A DNA stretch of 64,000 nt from Enterococcus_K sp051713825. Its GTDB lineage: Bacteria; Bacillota; Bacilli; Lactobacillales; Enterococcaceae. A model generated the notes under the pieces. It was not told where the DNA came from, made no database searches, and saw only the letters and a program-made list of their open reading frames with translations. Where the stretch lies: the NCBI RefSeq assembly GCF_051713825.1, contig NZ_JBIOQR010000001.1:620001-684000 (forward strand). The letters are read 5' to 3'. Position 1 is the stretch's first letter; each line of letters opens with the position of its first letter. A program made the translations under genes and the position numbers. Positions 53,710 through 62,859 of this stretch are shown one piece after another.

Positions 53710-55425
53710 GTGTTAAAACGTTTTTTTAGTTATTACAGACCATACAAAGGGCTGTTTATATTGGATTTTTCATGTGCGGTACTAGCGGGGCTTTTAGAGC
53801 TAGCTTTTCCAGTGGTCGTGAATCAAGTGATTGACAAGATTATGCCAAAAGGAGATTTTCGGCTGATTGCTTGGGCTTGTATTGGGTTATTGCTTTTTTA
53901 TATTATCAATACGGCCTTGCAGTATATTGTCGTTCTTTTTGGTCACAAATTGGGTGTTAATATTGAAACGGATATGCGAAGAGAGTTATTTCAACATTTG
54001 CAGACACAATCGTTTGAGTATTATGATAATCAGAAAACGGGTAAACTGATTAGTCGCTTAACGACGGACTTATTCGAAATTTCCGAAGTGGCCCATCACG
54101 GACCGGAAGATGTGTTTATTACGGTGATGACACTCCTAGGATCGTTTTTATTAATGTTAAATATCCATGTTCAACTAGCGATTGCGACATTCATTTTGTT
54201 ACCATTTATCACGGTGGCTTTGGTCTTCTTTAACAAAAAGATGACAAAGGTCAATACCAAAATTTATGATAATCTAGGTGAGTTTAATGCTGGGGTTGAA
54301 GCGTCCGTTAGTGGGATTCGGGTTACGCAATCCTTTTCCAACGAAGCTTTCGAAAATCGTCGTTTTGAAGGGTTAAATCAAGCGTATCGTCAATCAAAAA
54401 TTTTGTTTTATAAAGTTATGGCGCTTAGTTCTTCTTACAACTATTTTCTCATTCGTTTAATTAATTTATTTGCGCTAATTTTTGGTGCGTATTTCACGAT
54501 TAAAGGCGAAATTACAGATGGCCAATTTGTCGGCTTTATCTTGTTAGCCAATGTCTTTGTTCGTCCAATTGAGAAAGTCAATAATATGATTGAAAGTTAT
54601 CCAAAAGGCATCGCTGGGTTCAAACGTTTGACAGAGGAGCTAGATAAACAACCTTTAATTGAGGATAAACCGGGAGCTATTGATGTAAAAAACTTACAGG
54701 GGAATATTGCTTATTCGGATGTATCCTTTTCCTATAGTGATCGAACCAAAGTTTTAGACCACATTAATTTAGTGATTCAACCGGGGGAAACAGTCGCTTT
54801 TGTTGGCCAAAGTGGCTCAGGGAAAACGACACTTTGTAATTTGTTACCGCGCTTTTATGAGGTCTCTGAAGGGTCGATTACGATTGATGGCATGAATATT
54901 CAAGAGATGAGCCTTGCCTCCCTTCGAAGCCAAATTGGGATTGTTCAGCAAGATGTTTTCTTATTTCCAGGGACGATTCGCGAAAATATTGCGTATGGGA
55001 AATTGGATGCCACGGATGAGGAGATTAACCAAGCTGTTAAACTAGCTCATCTAGAGAAGGTGATTGATCAAATGTCTGAGGGCTTAGAGACGCTTATTGG
55101 TGAACGAGGTGTGAAGCTTTCTGGCGGACAAAAACAGCGGGTAGCGATTGCCCGAATGTTCCTAAAAAATCCTCCGATTCTTATATTGGATGAAGCAACC
55201 TCTGCGTTGGATACAGAAACGGAACAAGTGATTCAAGAATCCTTGAATTCGTTGGCTGACGGGCGGACAACCTTAATTATTGCGCATCGATTGGCGACAA
55301 TTAAGCATGCGAGTCGAATTATTGTTGTGAGTGAAGAGGGGATATTAGAAGAAGGGACACATGAGCAATTAATGGCTACGGGCGGACATTATCGAGCACT
55401 TTATGAAGCGCAATTTAGAAAATAA
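53710..55425 (+). CDS. ABC exporter, multidrug/lipid type (full half-transporter)
   Basis: 571 residues from GTG 53710, with GGAGGG 7 bases upstream. Six TM helices in about 15-300 (LLFYIINTALQYIVVLFG; FITVALVFFNKKMTKVN), then the ATPase with GQSGSGKTT (Walker A), IGIVQQDVFLFPGTIRENIAYG (Q-loop), KLSGGQKQRVAIARMFL, ILILDEATSALD and IIAHRLATI. All nucleotide-site residues are intact, so it can work as a homodimer exporting drugs or lipids. Single gene. Confidence 0.93.
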   Translation: MLKRFFSYYRPYKGLFILDFSCAVLAGLLELAFPVVVNQVIDKIMPKGDFRLIAWACIGLLLFYIINTALQYIVVLFGHKLGVNIETDMRRELFQHLQTQSFEYYDNQKTGKLISRLTTDLFEISEVAHHGPEDVFITVMTLLGSFLLMLNIHVQLAIATFILLPFITVALVFFNKKMTKVNTKIYDNLGEFNAGVEASVSGIRVTQSFSNEAFENRRFEGLNQAYRQSKILFYKVMALSSSYNYFLIRLINLFALIFGAYFTIKGEITDGQFVGFILLANVFVRPIEKVNNMIESYPKGIAGFKRLTEELDKQPLIEDKPGAIDVKNLQGNIAYSDVSFSYSDRTKVLDHINLVIQPGETVAFVGQSGSGKTTLCNLLPRFYEVSEGSITIDGMNIQEMSLASLRSQIGIVQQDVFLFPGTIRENIAYGKLDATDEEINQAVKLAHLEKVIDQMSEGLETLIGERGVKLSGGQKQRVAIARMFLKNPPILILDEATSALDTETEQVIQESLNSLADGRTTLIIAHRLATIKHASRIIVVSEEGILEEGTHEQLMATGGHYRALYEAQFRK

Positions 55426-56187
55426 GCTGTAGTGTAAGAAGTCGGAAAAGGAGTGGCTTCTGGGGTCACCATTTATTCGGATGTTAAGAGGCTGGGACAT
55501 GACTTACCCAACCTCTTTTTTTGTGAATCAGAGCGTAGATTAGAGTTATTTTTAGGTAAGAATTTGTTGAGTAAATATGTCTGATAGTTTGAAAATCGTA
55601 ATAAATTCATTAGTTTTTTTCTCTGAAAAGATTTGTTTTTAGACAGAAATTGAGTGATAACTGCTTCTTAATTAAGTAAACTAAGTCAGTCAATGAAGGG
55701 TAAATAAACGAGGGACAGATTGTTTAAATAACATAAAAAAAATTTTATTTTTTGCGTAATATTTGAGTAGCCCACTTTTAGTTAAAAAAGGTCGGGTTTT
55801 TATAGAAGGTTCTAACGGTCTGTAAAGACAGAAATAAATTTCTAGCTAGCTCATTAAATAAATGAAGGAATAAAAAACATGGATAATGGAAATAGCTGGC
55901 AAATACAGGTACAGAATTTCGGTTAAAATAGTACAGTTTTTTTTGCTGTTTCACGTATTTTTTTGATTTTTCTAATTTATTTGAAAATTCTCATTTTCAC
56001 AATGTAACCTTCAAAGAAAGATTGATTTTATAGTGATAACATTTTAAAGAACGTTCATTTTTTTTGTATTTATTACAGAATTGGGTAGCAATTTATAAAA
56101 CAATTCGTTATAATAAGCACAGATAGAAGAATGAGCTCTGCTTCTGTTCCAAAACTGTGACACTGTTCACAAAAGGAGTGATGCACG
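55426..56187. other. Long gene-free region before spx
   Basis: Holds the terminator-like repeat fragment at 55486-55526, then about 650 AT-rich bases with no coding frame. Close to spx there is TATAAT at 56109-56114 that may be its -10 box, but no -35 at proper spacing. A long 5' region before spx fits post-transcriptional or multi-promoter control known for this regulator, but nothing specific can be shown. Confidence 0.4.
55486..55526 (+). terminator. Short terminator-like relic of the large repeat
   Basis: ACCATTTATTCGGATGTTAAGAGGCTGGGACATGACTT-like sequence closely matches the right ends of copies A and C (CACCGTTTATTCGGATAAAGAG, then GAGGCTAGGACATAACTT). AGAGGCTGGG pairs with CCCAACCTCT and is followed by TTTTTTT. 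It is a right-end fragment that now serves as terminator of the ABC gene. Confidence 0.65.
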
Positions 56188-56586
56188 TTGTTAACACTTT
56201 TTACTTCCCCAAGTTGTACCTCTTGTCGTAAAGCTCGTGCGTGGTTACAAGAACATGAGATTCCTTTCGTTGAGAGAAATATTTTTTCTGAACCTTTAAA
56301 TATTTCTGAGCTGAAGGATATTTTACAAATGACTGAAGATGGTACCGAGGAAATCATTTCGACTCGTTCGAAGGTTTTCCAAAAGTTGAACATGGATTTG
56401 GATGAATTGTCCCTACAAGATTTATTAACACTTGTACAAGAAAATCCAGGGTTGTTACGTCGTCCAATCATGATTGATGAAAAACGTCTACAAGTTGGTT
56501 TTAATGAGGATGAAATTCGTCGTTTCTTACCACGTGATGTTCGCCAATTGGAATTACGTCAAGCGCAACTGATGGCAGGATTATAA
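56188..56586 (+). CDS. spx: Transcriptional regulator Spx
   Basis: 132 residues from TTG 56188. AAAGGAGTG lies 8-9 bases upstream, and the ATG at 56181 is in another frame. The redox switch CTSC (Cys10, Cys13) is in LFTSPSCTSCRKARAWL. ARSC-type fold with RPIMIDEKRLQVGFNEDEIRRFLPR containing the RPI motif. Spx binds the alpha subunit of RNA polymerase and activates thiol-stress genes. It is degraded by ClpXP with the adaptor SpxH, encoded at 62105-62755. Use of TTG suggests weak translation. Single gene. Confidence 0.95.
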   Translation: MLTLFTSPSCTSCRKARAWLQEHEIPFVERNIFSEPLNISELKDILQMTEDGTEEIISTRSKVFQKLNMDLDELSLQDLLTLVQENPGLLRRPIMIDEKRLQVGFNEDEIRRFLPRDVRQLELRQAQLMAGL

Positions 56587-56660
56587 AATATAGCGTCAAA
56601 CATATACGTAGTATCGATTTGTATAGCAAGGACTGTGGTGATTTTGCCACAGTCTATTTT

Positions 56661-56810
56661 TGTCAGTCCCACTTTTGCAAGACCATTTAGTGGGATGATA
56701 GGCGTGAGGCGATAGTACAAAATGGTACATTTTGTCACCTTATAACTAGCCTTAGCTGTCAGTCCCACTTTTGCAAGACCATTTAGTGGGATGATAGGCG
56801 TGAGGCGATA
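56661..56810. repeat. Two 54-bp direct repeats with a 42-bp spacer
   Basis: TGTCAGTCCCACTTTTGCAA and the following 34 bases occur identically at 56661-56714 and 56757-56810. Each unit has a TCCCACT/AGTGGGA hairpin. The spacer has its own palindrome ACAAAAT/ATTTTGT. It directly precedes repeat copy B. It is not CRISPR: the repeat is long, internally paired, and there is only one spacer. Confidence 0.8.
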
Positions 56811-56812
56811 AA

Positions 56813-57145
56813 GAGCATGGGACATAACTCAAAAAGTTATGCCCATGCTCCTATTTCCCGAATAAACGGTGGGCACAGAAGCAACGCAATCTTCACTACG
56901 TAAAAAACATACTTCAATCTCTAAAGGTGAAACACCTTAAGAATTGAAGGACATTGTTCCGCTCTCAACAACTTCTACGCATGAGACATGCTAGAGTTGA
57001 AGGTTCTTATTGCTGTAAAACACAACGAAGCATGAGTTGATGTTGCACAGTACCTACTCGGTGCTGTAAAACACAACGAAGCATGAGTTGATGTTGCACA
57101 GTACCTACCCGGTTCTCGGAGTTAAACACTTCTGTCCCAACCTCA
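56813..57145 (-). repeat. Composite hairpin repeat, copy B (inverted, no beta)
   Basis: Reading on the minus strand from 57145: GAGGTTGGGACAGAAGTG, two alpha units (57108-57011), one gamma/delta module (57003-56905 region), and the terminal hairpin GAGCATGGGCATAACTT to GTTATGTCCCATGCTC at 56813-56851. It lacks the linker, the beta array and the second module present in A and C. It lies between spx and mecA, both on the plus strand, so the repeat is antisense to both. Confidence 0.85.
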
Positions 57146-57396
57146 ACCTCTGAAAAAGCCTTAATTATAAACTGAAAGTCAATCTGAAAACCAGAATAAT
57201 TAGTCCTAGGAAATTCTTTCCGGCTTTTTAATTGACTGGTTTGAATGTGTTGATTAATTGTTGGGTGGTAGACCGATGATTTTCAAAAAGTGTGAGTTTA
57301 GTGGGGCAAAGTACATGACAGTTTGGCTTTGATTTGTGGATTTTGTGCAATCCTCTTTCTTTTTCCTAAATATTTGTCTAGGATAGAAGTTTTTTC

Positions 57397-57424
57397 TTTA
57401 CTTTTAAAGTCTTTCAGCTACAAT
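57397..57424 (+). promoter_or_regulatory. Probable mecA promoter
   Basis: TTTACT at 57397-57402 and TACAAT at 57419-57424 with 16 bases between, about 44 bases upstream of the mecA ATG. The -35 matches 4 of 6 consensus positions and the -10 matches 5 of 6. Confidence 0.45.
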
Positions 57425-57467
57425 GTACGTATATCCTATTACTAGGGAGAAGTGAGGTGTAGCTAAT

Positions 57468-58139
57468 ATGGAAATGGAACATATTAATGAAAATACTATT
57501 CGAGTATTGATTGGCAATGAAGATTTAGCTGCTAGGGGAATCACTTTTTTAGATTTATTAGGTAACCATAAAGAAATCGAGAATTTCTTTTATAGTATTT
57601 TAGAAGAAGTTGATGTAGAAGATGAATTTCAGGGCAGCGAAGCGGTAACGTTTCAAGTGCTTCCAAAAGGTGATGGGCTAGAGCTGTTTATTAGTAAGAG
57701 CTTATCAGCTGAGGAATTATCTCAACTAGATGACATGCAAGATTCTGATGTAAACGAAATTAGCGATTTTATCCGTTCACAGATTTCTGAGATTGAAGCG
57801 GATGCTGAGGTTTATGATGAGTCGGGATTGAGATCCGAATTTGATAGTTCATTTCAAAGTGTCATATTTGCGCTAGATGATTTTGAGCAAATGATTTCGT
57901 TAGCAAATGAGACATTCTTAGAATCTGGATGGTCCAATCTTTATCGGTTAAATGAATCGTATTATTTACAAGTGAATTTCCTAATGGATGATCTATCCAA
58001 AAATGATGTCGAGGACCAAGTTGCCCAATTGTTGGAGTTCGCCAAACTATCGCCAGTGACCGCAGAAGTTTTAGCAGAACATGGCGAATTAGTGATGGAA
58101 CGAAATGCATTAGAGTTAACACGGTTTTACTTTAAATAA
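57468..58139 (+). CDS. mecA: ClpC adaptor protein MecA
   Basis: 223 residues, start ATG 57468 with GAGGTG upstream. N-terminal substrate-binding part (MEHINENTIRVLIGNEDLAARGITFLDLLG), an acidic linker (about 75-110), and the C-terminal ClpC-binding domain (VIFALDDFEQMISLA; SNLYRLNESYYLQVNF). MecA delivers ComK/ComX-type regulators and other targets to ClpCP and represses competence. It is separate from coiA but only 177 bases before it, in the usual enterococcal order. Confidence 0.95.
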   Translation: MEMEHINENTIRVLIGNEDLAARGITFLDLLGNHKEIENFFYSILEEVDVEDEFQGSEAVTFQVLPKGDGLELFISKSLSAEELSQLDDMQDSDVNEISDFIRSQISEIEADAEVYDESGLRSEFDSSFQSVIFALDDFEQMISLANETFLESGWSNLYRLNESYYLQVNFLMDDLSKNDVEDQVAQLLEFAKLSPVTAEVLAEHGELVMERNALELTRFYFK

Positions 58140-58162
58140 GTTCCTGACGAATAATTTGATAA

Positions 58163-58213
58163 GCAGAGTTTGGTACATAACTGTTACGTTATGACCCAGG
58201 CTCCGCTTTTTTG
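58163..58213 (+). terminator. Terminator after mecA, related to the repeat ends
   Basis: GCAGAGTTTGGTACATAAC pairs with GTTATGACCCAGGCTCCGC, followed by TTTTTT. The stem contains degenerate forms of the GAGGYTGGGACATAAC motif that ends the large repeats. Confidence 0.75.
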
Positions 58214-58316
58214 CGTTAGTTTGCCATGAAAACGGAGTCCCTGGTTCTTTTATTTAAATGAGTGCAGGTTACAAAAAAATGACCTTATTTGCGTAGTTTA
58301 CTTTGAGGTGATGAGA

Positions 58317-59360
58317 ATGTTGATGGCTCTTTGGAAAAATCAAATGGTTTACGCTGGGGATGTGGTCTCAGGAAAGAGTCGAGTGAATCGGGAAGAGCTG
58401 ATTTGTCCAACTTGTCGCCAACCCGTGATGATTAAGTCCGGTCAGTTAAAGTCTGCTCATTTTGCGCATCAACAACAGGTAAAGTGTACAACTGTTCATG
58501 ATGGAGAAACATTAGAACATAATCAATTGAAAAAGCTTTTGTTCGAGTGGTCCAATAAAAAATTTGAAGTCGAGTGTTATTTACCTGAATTGAAGCAACG
58601 ACCGGATCTTTTATGGCGACGTTTAGCGATAGAAATTCAATGTTCTGATTTGAAACAAGCGCGCATGATTGAACGAACCAATAACTATTTAAGACACCAT
58701 TATCAAGTTTGGTGGTTGTTAGGCGAAAAGCTGTGTCCAAAGACAAAACTGACCAATCTCCAGCGAAGTTTTTGTACGTATCATGAAGGACTGGGCTGTT
58801 GTTTATGGGGGCTGGATGTAAAGAAGCAGGCAATTACTTTATATTATCAGGTAATCGAGTTTCCTAACGGGCGACTCTCCTTTCAAAAAAAGAGCTGGTT
58901 GTTTGGTCAACAGTCTCTTACAGAAATTTATGGACTGACTTGTCGATTTCCAATAAAACAAACCACACGCGCTGAGACAACGTATTTTTGGGGCAACTAT
59001 CTGCGACGTATCCAACAGGAATTAATGAGAAGTCAAAAGGGTGTGGTTGATGTGCAAAAAGTACTCTATCGAAAAAAACGGAATCTGCAGACCTTACCTC
59101 AATGGATGTATCGTCCAAGTGGATATTATTTGTTTTTTAGAACGCATTTATTAATGAAACGTCTATCTTTTGAAGAGATTTTGAATGGTCGAAGCTGCTT
59201 AACAAAAGAGGAAGCCAATGAGCTGTTTTCTAGCTGGTATAAAATAAATAAAAGTTACTGGCATTTTCCGTTGATACCACAAAAGAAAATACTTAAATTT
59301 GTTTTTTTGGAATGTGTTCAGTTAAAGCAAATTAAAATCATCAAAAATCAGGAAAAATAA
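58317..59360 (+). CDS. coiA: Competence protein CoiA
   Basis: 347 residues from ATG 58317, which has GAGGTG 6 bases upstream. GTG 58308 and ATG 58311 overlap that site. An N-terminal zinc-ribbon-like CPTCRQPV (about 28-35) and SAHFAH are followed by the restriction-endonuclease-like core LEHNQLKKLLFEW and QRPDLLWRRLAIEIQCSDL. CoiA is required for DNA uptake-linked transformation in streptococci. Its presence suggests competence potential. It stands between mecA and pepF. Confidence 0.9.
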   Translation: MLMALWKNQMVYAGDVVSGKSRVNREELICPTCRQPVMIKSGQLKSAHFAHQQQVKCTTVHDGETLEHNQLKKLLFEWSNKKFEVECYLPELKQRPDLLWRRLAIEIQCSDLKQARMIERTNNYLRHHYQVWWLLGEKLCPKTKLTNLQRSFCTYHEGLGCCLWGLDVKKQAITLYYQVIEFPNGRLSFQKKSWLFGQQSLTEIYGLTCRFPIKQTTRAETTYFWGNYLRRIQQELMRSQKGVVDVQKVLYRKKRNLQTLPQWMYRPSGYYLFFRTHLLMKRLSFEEILNGRSCLTKEEANELFSSWYKINKSYWHFPLIPQKKILKFVFLECVQLKQIKIIKNQEK

Positions 59361-59440
59361 TCGGTGAATTGACACTAAAATAGTCAATATTTTCTCACTT
59401 ATGCTAAAATAGATGTAGATTAAATGAAGGAGTGTATGAA

Positions 59441-61258
59441 ATGAGCGAAACAAAACAATTACCTGAACGTTCCTCGTTGGCAACAGAGGTTACGTGGGAT
59501 CTAACCAAAATTTTTGCCACAGATGATGTGTTTGAAGAAAAATTCAAGGAGCTTTCAGAAGAATTAGAAAAAGCAGATACATTCAAGGGAACTCTGAATA
59601 ATGGAGCAGACAATTTTTTAGCTGCTATTGAGTATTTATTAGATGTTTATCGAAAAGTAGAAACGATTTACGTTTATTCACACTTGAAAAATGACCAAGA
59701 TACAGCTAATTCAACTTATCAAGCGATTTATGCACGAGCAAGTAGTTTAATTGCCAAAACAAGTGCTGCTGTTTCCTGGTTTGAACCAGAAGTACTGACT
59801 TTATCAGATGAGCAAATTTGGGCTTATTTTGATGCAGAGCCTAAGCTTGAGGTTTACCGTCATTTTGTGAAACAGATGGTGGATAATCGTGCGCATGTTC
59901 TTTCTGCTGAAGAAGAAGCGTTGTTAGCTGGAGCAAGCGAGATTTTTGAAGCATCAAGTGATACATTTTCTGTCTTAAACAATGCCGATTTGACCTTCCC
60001 TGTTGTCCAAAATGAAGAAGGAGAATCTGTTCAACTTTCTCATGGATTATATGGTCAATTATTAGAAAGTACAGATCGTTCAGTGCGTGAAGCGGCGTTT
60101 AAAGGGCTTTATAGTGTTTATGAGCAGTTTAAGAATACCTTCTCTTCAACATTGAGTGCCCATGTAAAAGGTCATAACTTTAAAGCAAAAACGCGCAAGT
60201 ATAGCTCTGCAAGAGAAGCATCACTCAGCAATAATCATATCCCTGAAAGTGTTTATGATACCTTAGTAGAGGTTGTGAATCGTCACTTGCCATTGCTTCA
60301 CAGATACGTGGCATTGAGAAAACGCCTTTTAGCGGTAGATGAATTGCATATGTACGATTTATATACACCTGTTTTAGGAGAAGCACCTATCAAATTCACC
60401 TATGATCAAGCGCGCGACAAAGCGATTGAAGCATTGCAGCCGTTGGGTCCTGAATATATGGCGATTGTTGAAGAAGCCTTTTCAAATCGTTGGATCGATG
60501 TGGTCGAAAATAAAGGGAAACGTAGCGGGGCTTATTCATCAGGGGCCTATGAAACATTACCTTATATTTTGATGAACTGGCATGATACGTTAGATCAGCT
60601 ATATACATTAGTTCATGAGATGGGACATAGTGTTCATAGTTATTTCACTCGTAGCAATCAACCATATGTCTATGGCGATTATTCTATTTTCTTAGCAGAA
60701 ATTGCTTCAACGACAAACGAAAACATTTTAACAGAACACTTACTAGAAACAGAAAAAGACCCTCGTGTTCGAGCATATGTGTTAAACCACTACTTGGATG
60801 GCGTAAAAGGGACAATTTTCCGTCAAACGCAATTTGCTGAATTCGAGCACTTTATTCACACAGAGGACGCGAAGGGTACACCTTTGACAAGTGAGTACTT
60901 GAATGATAGCTATGGTAAATTAAACGCTAAATATTATGGTCCTTCTGTTGAAAAAGACGATGAGATTGCGCTAGAGTGGTCACGTATTCCTCATTTTTAC
61001 TATAACTATTATGTATTCCAGTATGCGACAGGCTTTTCTGCAGCGTCTGCTTTGGCAGATAAAATTGTTGCAAACGAACCGAATGCGTTGGAAAATTATC
61101 TTACGTATCTAAAATCAGGAAATAGTGATTATCCAATCGAAGTGATGAAAAAAGCAGGTGTTGATATGACACAAGCCGATTATATTGAAGATGCGATGAA
61201 GGTCTTTGAAGCACGTTTGAACGAGCTTGAGTCTCTGATTGGCGAATTAGAAAAATAA
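59441..61258 (+). CDS. pepF: Oligoendopeptidase F
   Basis: 605 residues from ATG 59441, with AAGGAG 8 bases upstream. The GTG at 59432 overlaps it. M3 metallopeptidase: zinc motif LVHEMGHSVHSYF (HExxH), AEIASTTNENIL (third ligand Glu), and the conserved FYYNYYVFQYATGFSAA near the end. It degrades 7-17 residue peptides in the cytoplasm. Single gene, followed by a long hairpin terminator and repeat copy C. Confidence 0.95.
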   Translation: MSETKQLPERSSLATEVTWDLTKIFATDDVFEEKFKELSEELEKADTFKGTLNNGADNFLAAIEYLLDVYRKVETIYVYSHLKNDQDTANSTYQAIYARASSLIAKTSAAVSWFEPEVLTLSDEQIWAYFDAEPKLEVYRHFVKQMVDNRAHVLSAEEEALLAGASEIFEASSDTFSVLNNADLTFPVVQNEEGESVQLSHGLYGQLLESTDRSVREAAFKGLYSVYEQFKNTFSSTLSAHVKGHNFKAKTRKYSSAREASLSNNHIPESVYDTLVEVVNRHLPLLHRYVALRKRLLAVDELHMYDLYTPVLGEAPIKFTYDQARDKAIEALQPLGPEYMAIVEEAFSNRWIDVVENKGKRSGAYSSGAYETLPYILMNWHDTLDQLYTLVHEMGHSVHSYFTRSNQPYVYGDYSIFLAEIASTTNENILTEHLLETEKDPRVRAYVLNHYLDGVKGTIFRQTQFAEFEHFIHTEDAKGTPLTSEYLNDSYGKLNAKYYGPSVEKDDEIALEWSRIPHFYYNYYVFQYATGFSAASALADKIVANEPNALENYLTYLKSGNSDYPIEVMKKAGVDMTQADYIEDAMKVFEARLNELESLIGELEK

Positions 61259-61261
61259 TTT

Positions 61262-61342
61262 AAAAACCTCTTAGATCTATGTTCTTTGTTAAGTGTTAGT
61301 AATCTAGCACTTAACGAAGGACTGTTTCTAAGAGTTTTTTTG
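61262..61342 (+). terminator. Terminator after pepF
   Basis: Outer stem AAAAACCTCTTAG with CTAAGAGTTTTTT and inner stem CTTTGTTAAGTG with CACTTAACGAAGG, followed by T-run. Confidence 0.75.
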
Positions 61343-61430
61343 AGTTGTGAAAACAGTTTGGTCATTCTGTATATAATTTTTTTTGTTAGGATACTTAAAG
61401 AGATATGGAAAGTAAGGGAAATAACAAGAC

Positions 61431-62086
61431 GAGGTTGGGACAGGAGTGTTTAACTCCGAGAACCGGGTAGGTACTGTGCAACATCAACTCATGCTTCGTT
61501 GTGTTTTACAGCACCGAGTAGGTACTGTGCAACATCAACTCATACTTCGTTGTGTTTTACAGCAATAAGAACCTTCAACTCTAGCATGTCTCATGCGTAG
61601 AAGTTGTTGAGAGCGGAACAATGTCCTTCAATTCTTAAGGTGTTTCACCTTTAGAAATTGATGGGCGGAGTGTAGATGGAATTCACGGAAATGACAAGAA
61701 ACACGAAAGCTTTTCTTTCGATGTTGATTGATTCCTACATGGTGTTCTTCAAACTTTTGTGACCTGGTAGGTACTGTTCTACATCTATTTACTTTGTAAA
61801 TAGTGTTTCACAGCACCGGTTAGGTACTGTTCTACATCTATTTACTTTGTAAATAGTGTTTCACAGCAATTTCAGCTTATTTTTCGAACCTTCAACTCTA
61901 GCATGTCTCATGCGTAGAAGTTGTTGAGAGCGGAACAACGTCCTTCAATTCTTAAGGTGTTTCACCTTTAGAGATTGATGAGATCGGAGGCTTTTTGCGG
62001 AGTGAAGATGGCGTTGCTTCTGTACCCACCGTTTATTCGGATAAAGAGAGGCTAGGACATAACGTATAGAGTTATGTCCCAGCCTC
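61431..62086 (+). repeat. Composite hairpin repeat, copy C
   Basis: Same order as copy A: GAGGTTGGGACAGGAGTG, two alpha units (61467-61564), gamma/delta module, linker with CGAAAG/CTTTCG, two beta units (61767-61868), second gamma/delta module, CACCGTTTATTCGGATAAAGAG, and the terminal hairpin ending TATGTCCCAGCCTC. Long stretches are identical to copy A, including the linker. It differs by one fewer alpha unit and by lacking the partial third gamma. It lies between convergent pepF and spxH. Confidence 0.85.
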
Positions 62087-62104
62087 GTCTTGTTTAACGC
62101 AGAA

Positions 62105-62755
62105 TTATACTAAACGGAGCATGTGTCCGTTTGAGCCGATGCGTCGTTTATCTTTATCAAAGTAATCTTTTTCTAGCATGTCGTAAATATTTTCAGGAGA
62201 ATGGCAAATCTCAAAGATATCACTCATGGCAGCTTTCCCTTCCACAAGTACGCCAAAATCACGATTGTATGAAAAGTTGTACACGACAGCAGAAGGATGT
62301 TGCGTAATATCCATTTCTCTAGCAATTTGTTGATCAGAATAAAAAGCTTCTTTAACAAATTCTGATTGTCGGTCTTCTAAGAACATTTCTAGATCGCCAC
62401 CAGTTTCAACGACTAACTGTTCCACCAACTTAGGTGAATACTCTTCTCCATGACAGCCCACTGCCTCTTGCAAACGCAAAAGAAAATGGCGTCCCTTTTT
62501 CTTCCCTTGAAGCTGTGCCGCTTTATAGTCTAATGAAGCAGAAAAAATAGTCTCGAATAATCGGTTTCTTTCGTGTATATCATTTGGTGACTTGCCTTCG
62601 CGTTTCATTAAATCCCCAATGGTTCGTAAATTCACTAAGGGGATAAAACGAAATTGAATTTTCTTTGACCCGTTTTCTACTAAATCTAAAATTTGCTTTT
62701 CTGTATGATAGCAAATGCTCCCCAACGGATTAATAAATAAATAAATTTCTATCAA
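62105..62755 (-). CDS. spxH: ClpXP adaptor SpxH (YjbH), DsbA-like fold
   Basis: 216 residues from TTG 62755 with GGGGGAGA upstream. The frame to 62770 would begin inside that ribosome site. IEIYLFINPLGSICYHTEKQI is the thioredoxin-like N-terminus in which the CxxC found in Bacillus YjbH is not conserved, leaving one Cys in this motif. YNRDFGVLVEGKAAMSDI lies near the end. It presents Spx to ClpXP and so couples Spx level to stress. The partner gene spx is in the same window. It ends 19 bases from repeat copy C. Confidence 0.9.
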   Translation of the reverse strand: MIEIYLFINPLGSICYHTEKQILDLVENGSKKIQFRFIPLVNLRTIGDLMKREGKSPNDIHERNRLFETIFSASLDYKAAQLQGKKKGRHFLLRLQEAVGCHGEEYSPKLVEQLVVETGGDLEMFLEDRQSEFVKEAFYSDQQIAREMDITQHPSAVVYNFSYNRDFGVLVEGKAAMSDIFEICHSPENIYDMLEKDYFDKDKRRIGSNGHMLRLV

Positions 62756-62859
62756 ATGAATCTCCCCCAAAACAGACTCTGTGTGACAAATGCGACAGTA
62801 TCACTCATATACCTTACCAAAATAAATGGAAAAAAAGAAGCCAAAAGACTTGGTATCTC

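Noticed and set aside
56661..56810. Repeat-spacer-repeat arrangement resembling a mini CRISPR
   Set aside because: Only two repeats of 54 bp with internal hairpins and a palindromic spacer, and no cas genes in the window.
56559..56825. 88-codon minus-strand frame with a repeated peptide
   Set aside because: The peptide repeat is only the translation of the 54-bp DNA repeats. There is no ribosome site and it overlaps spx.
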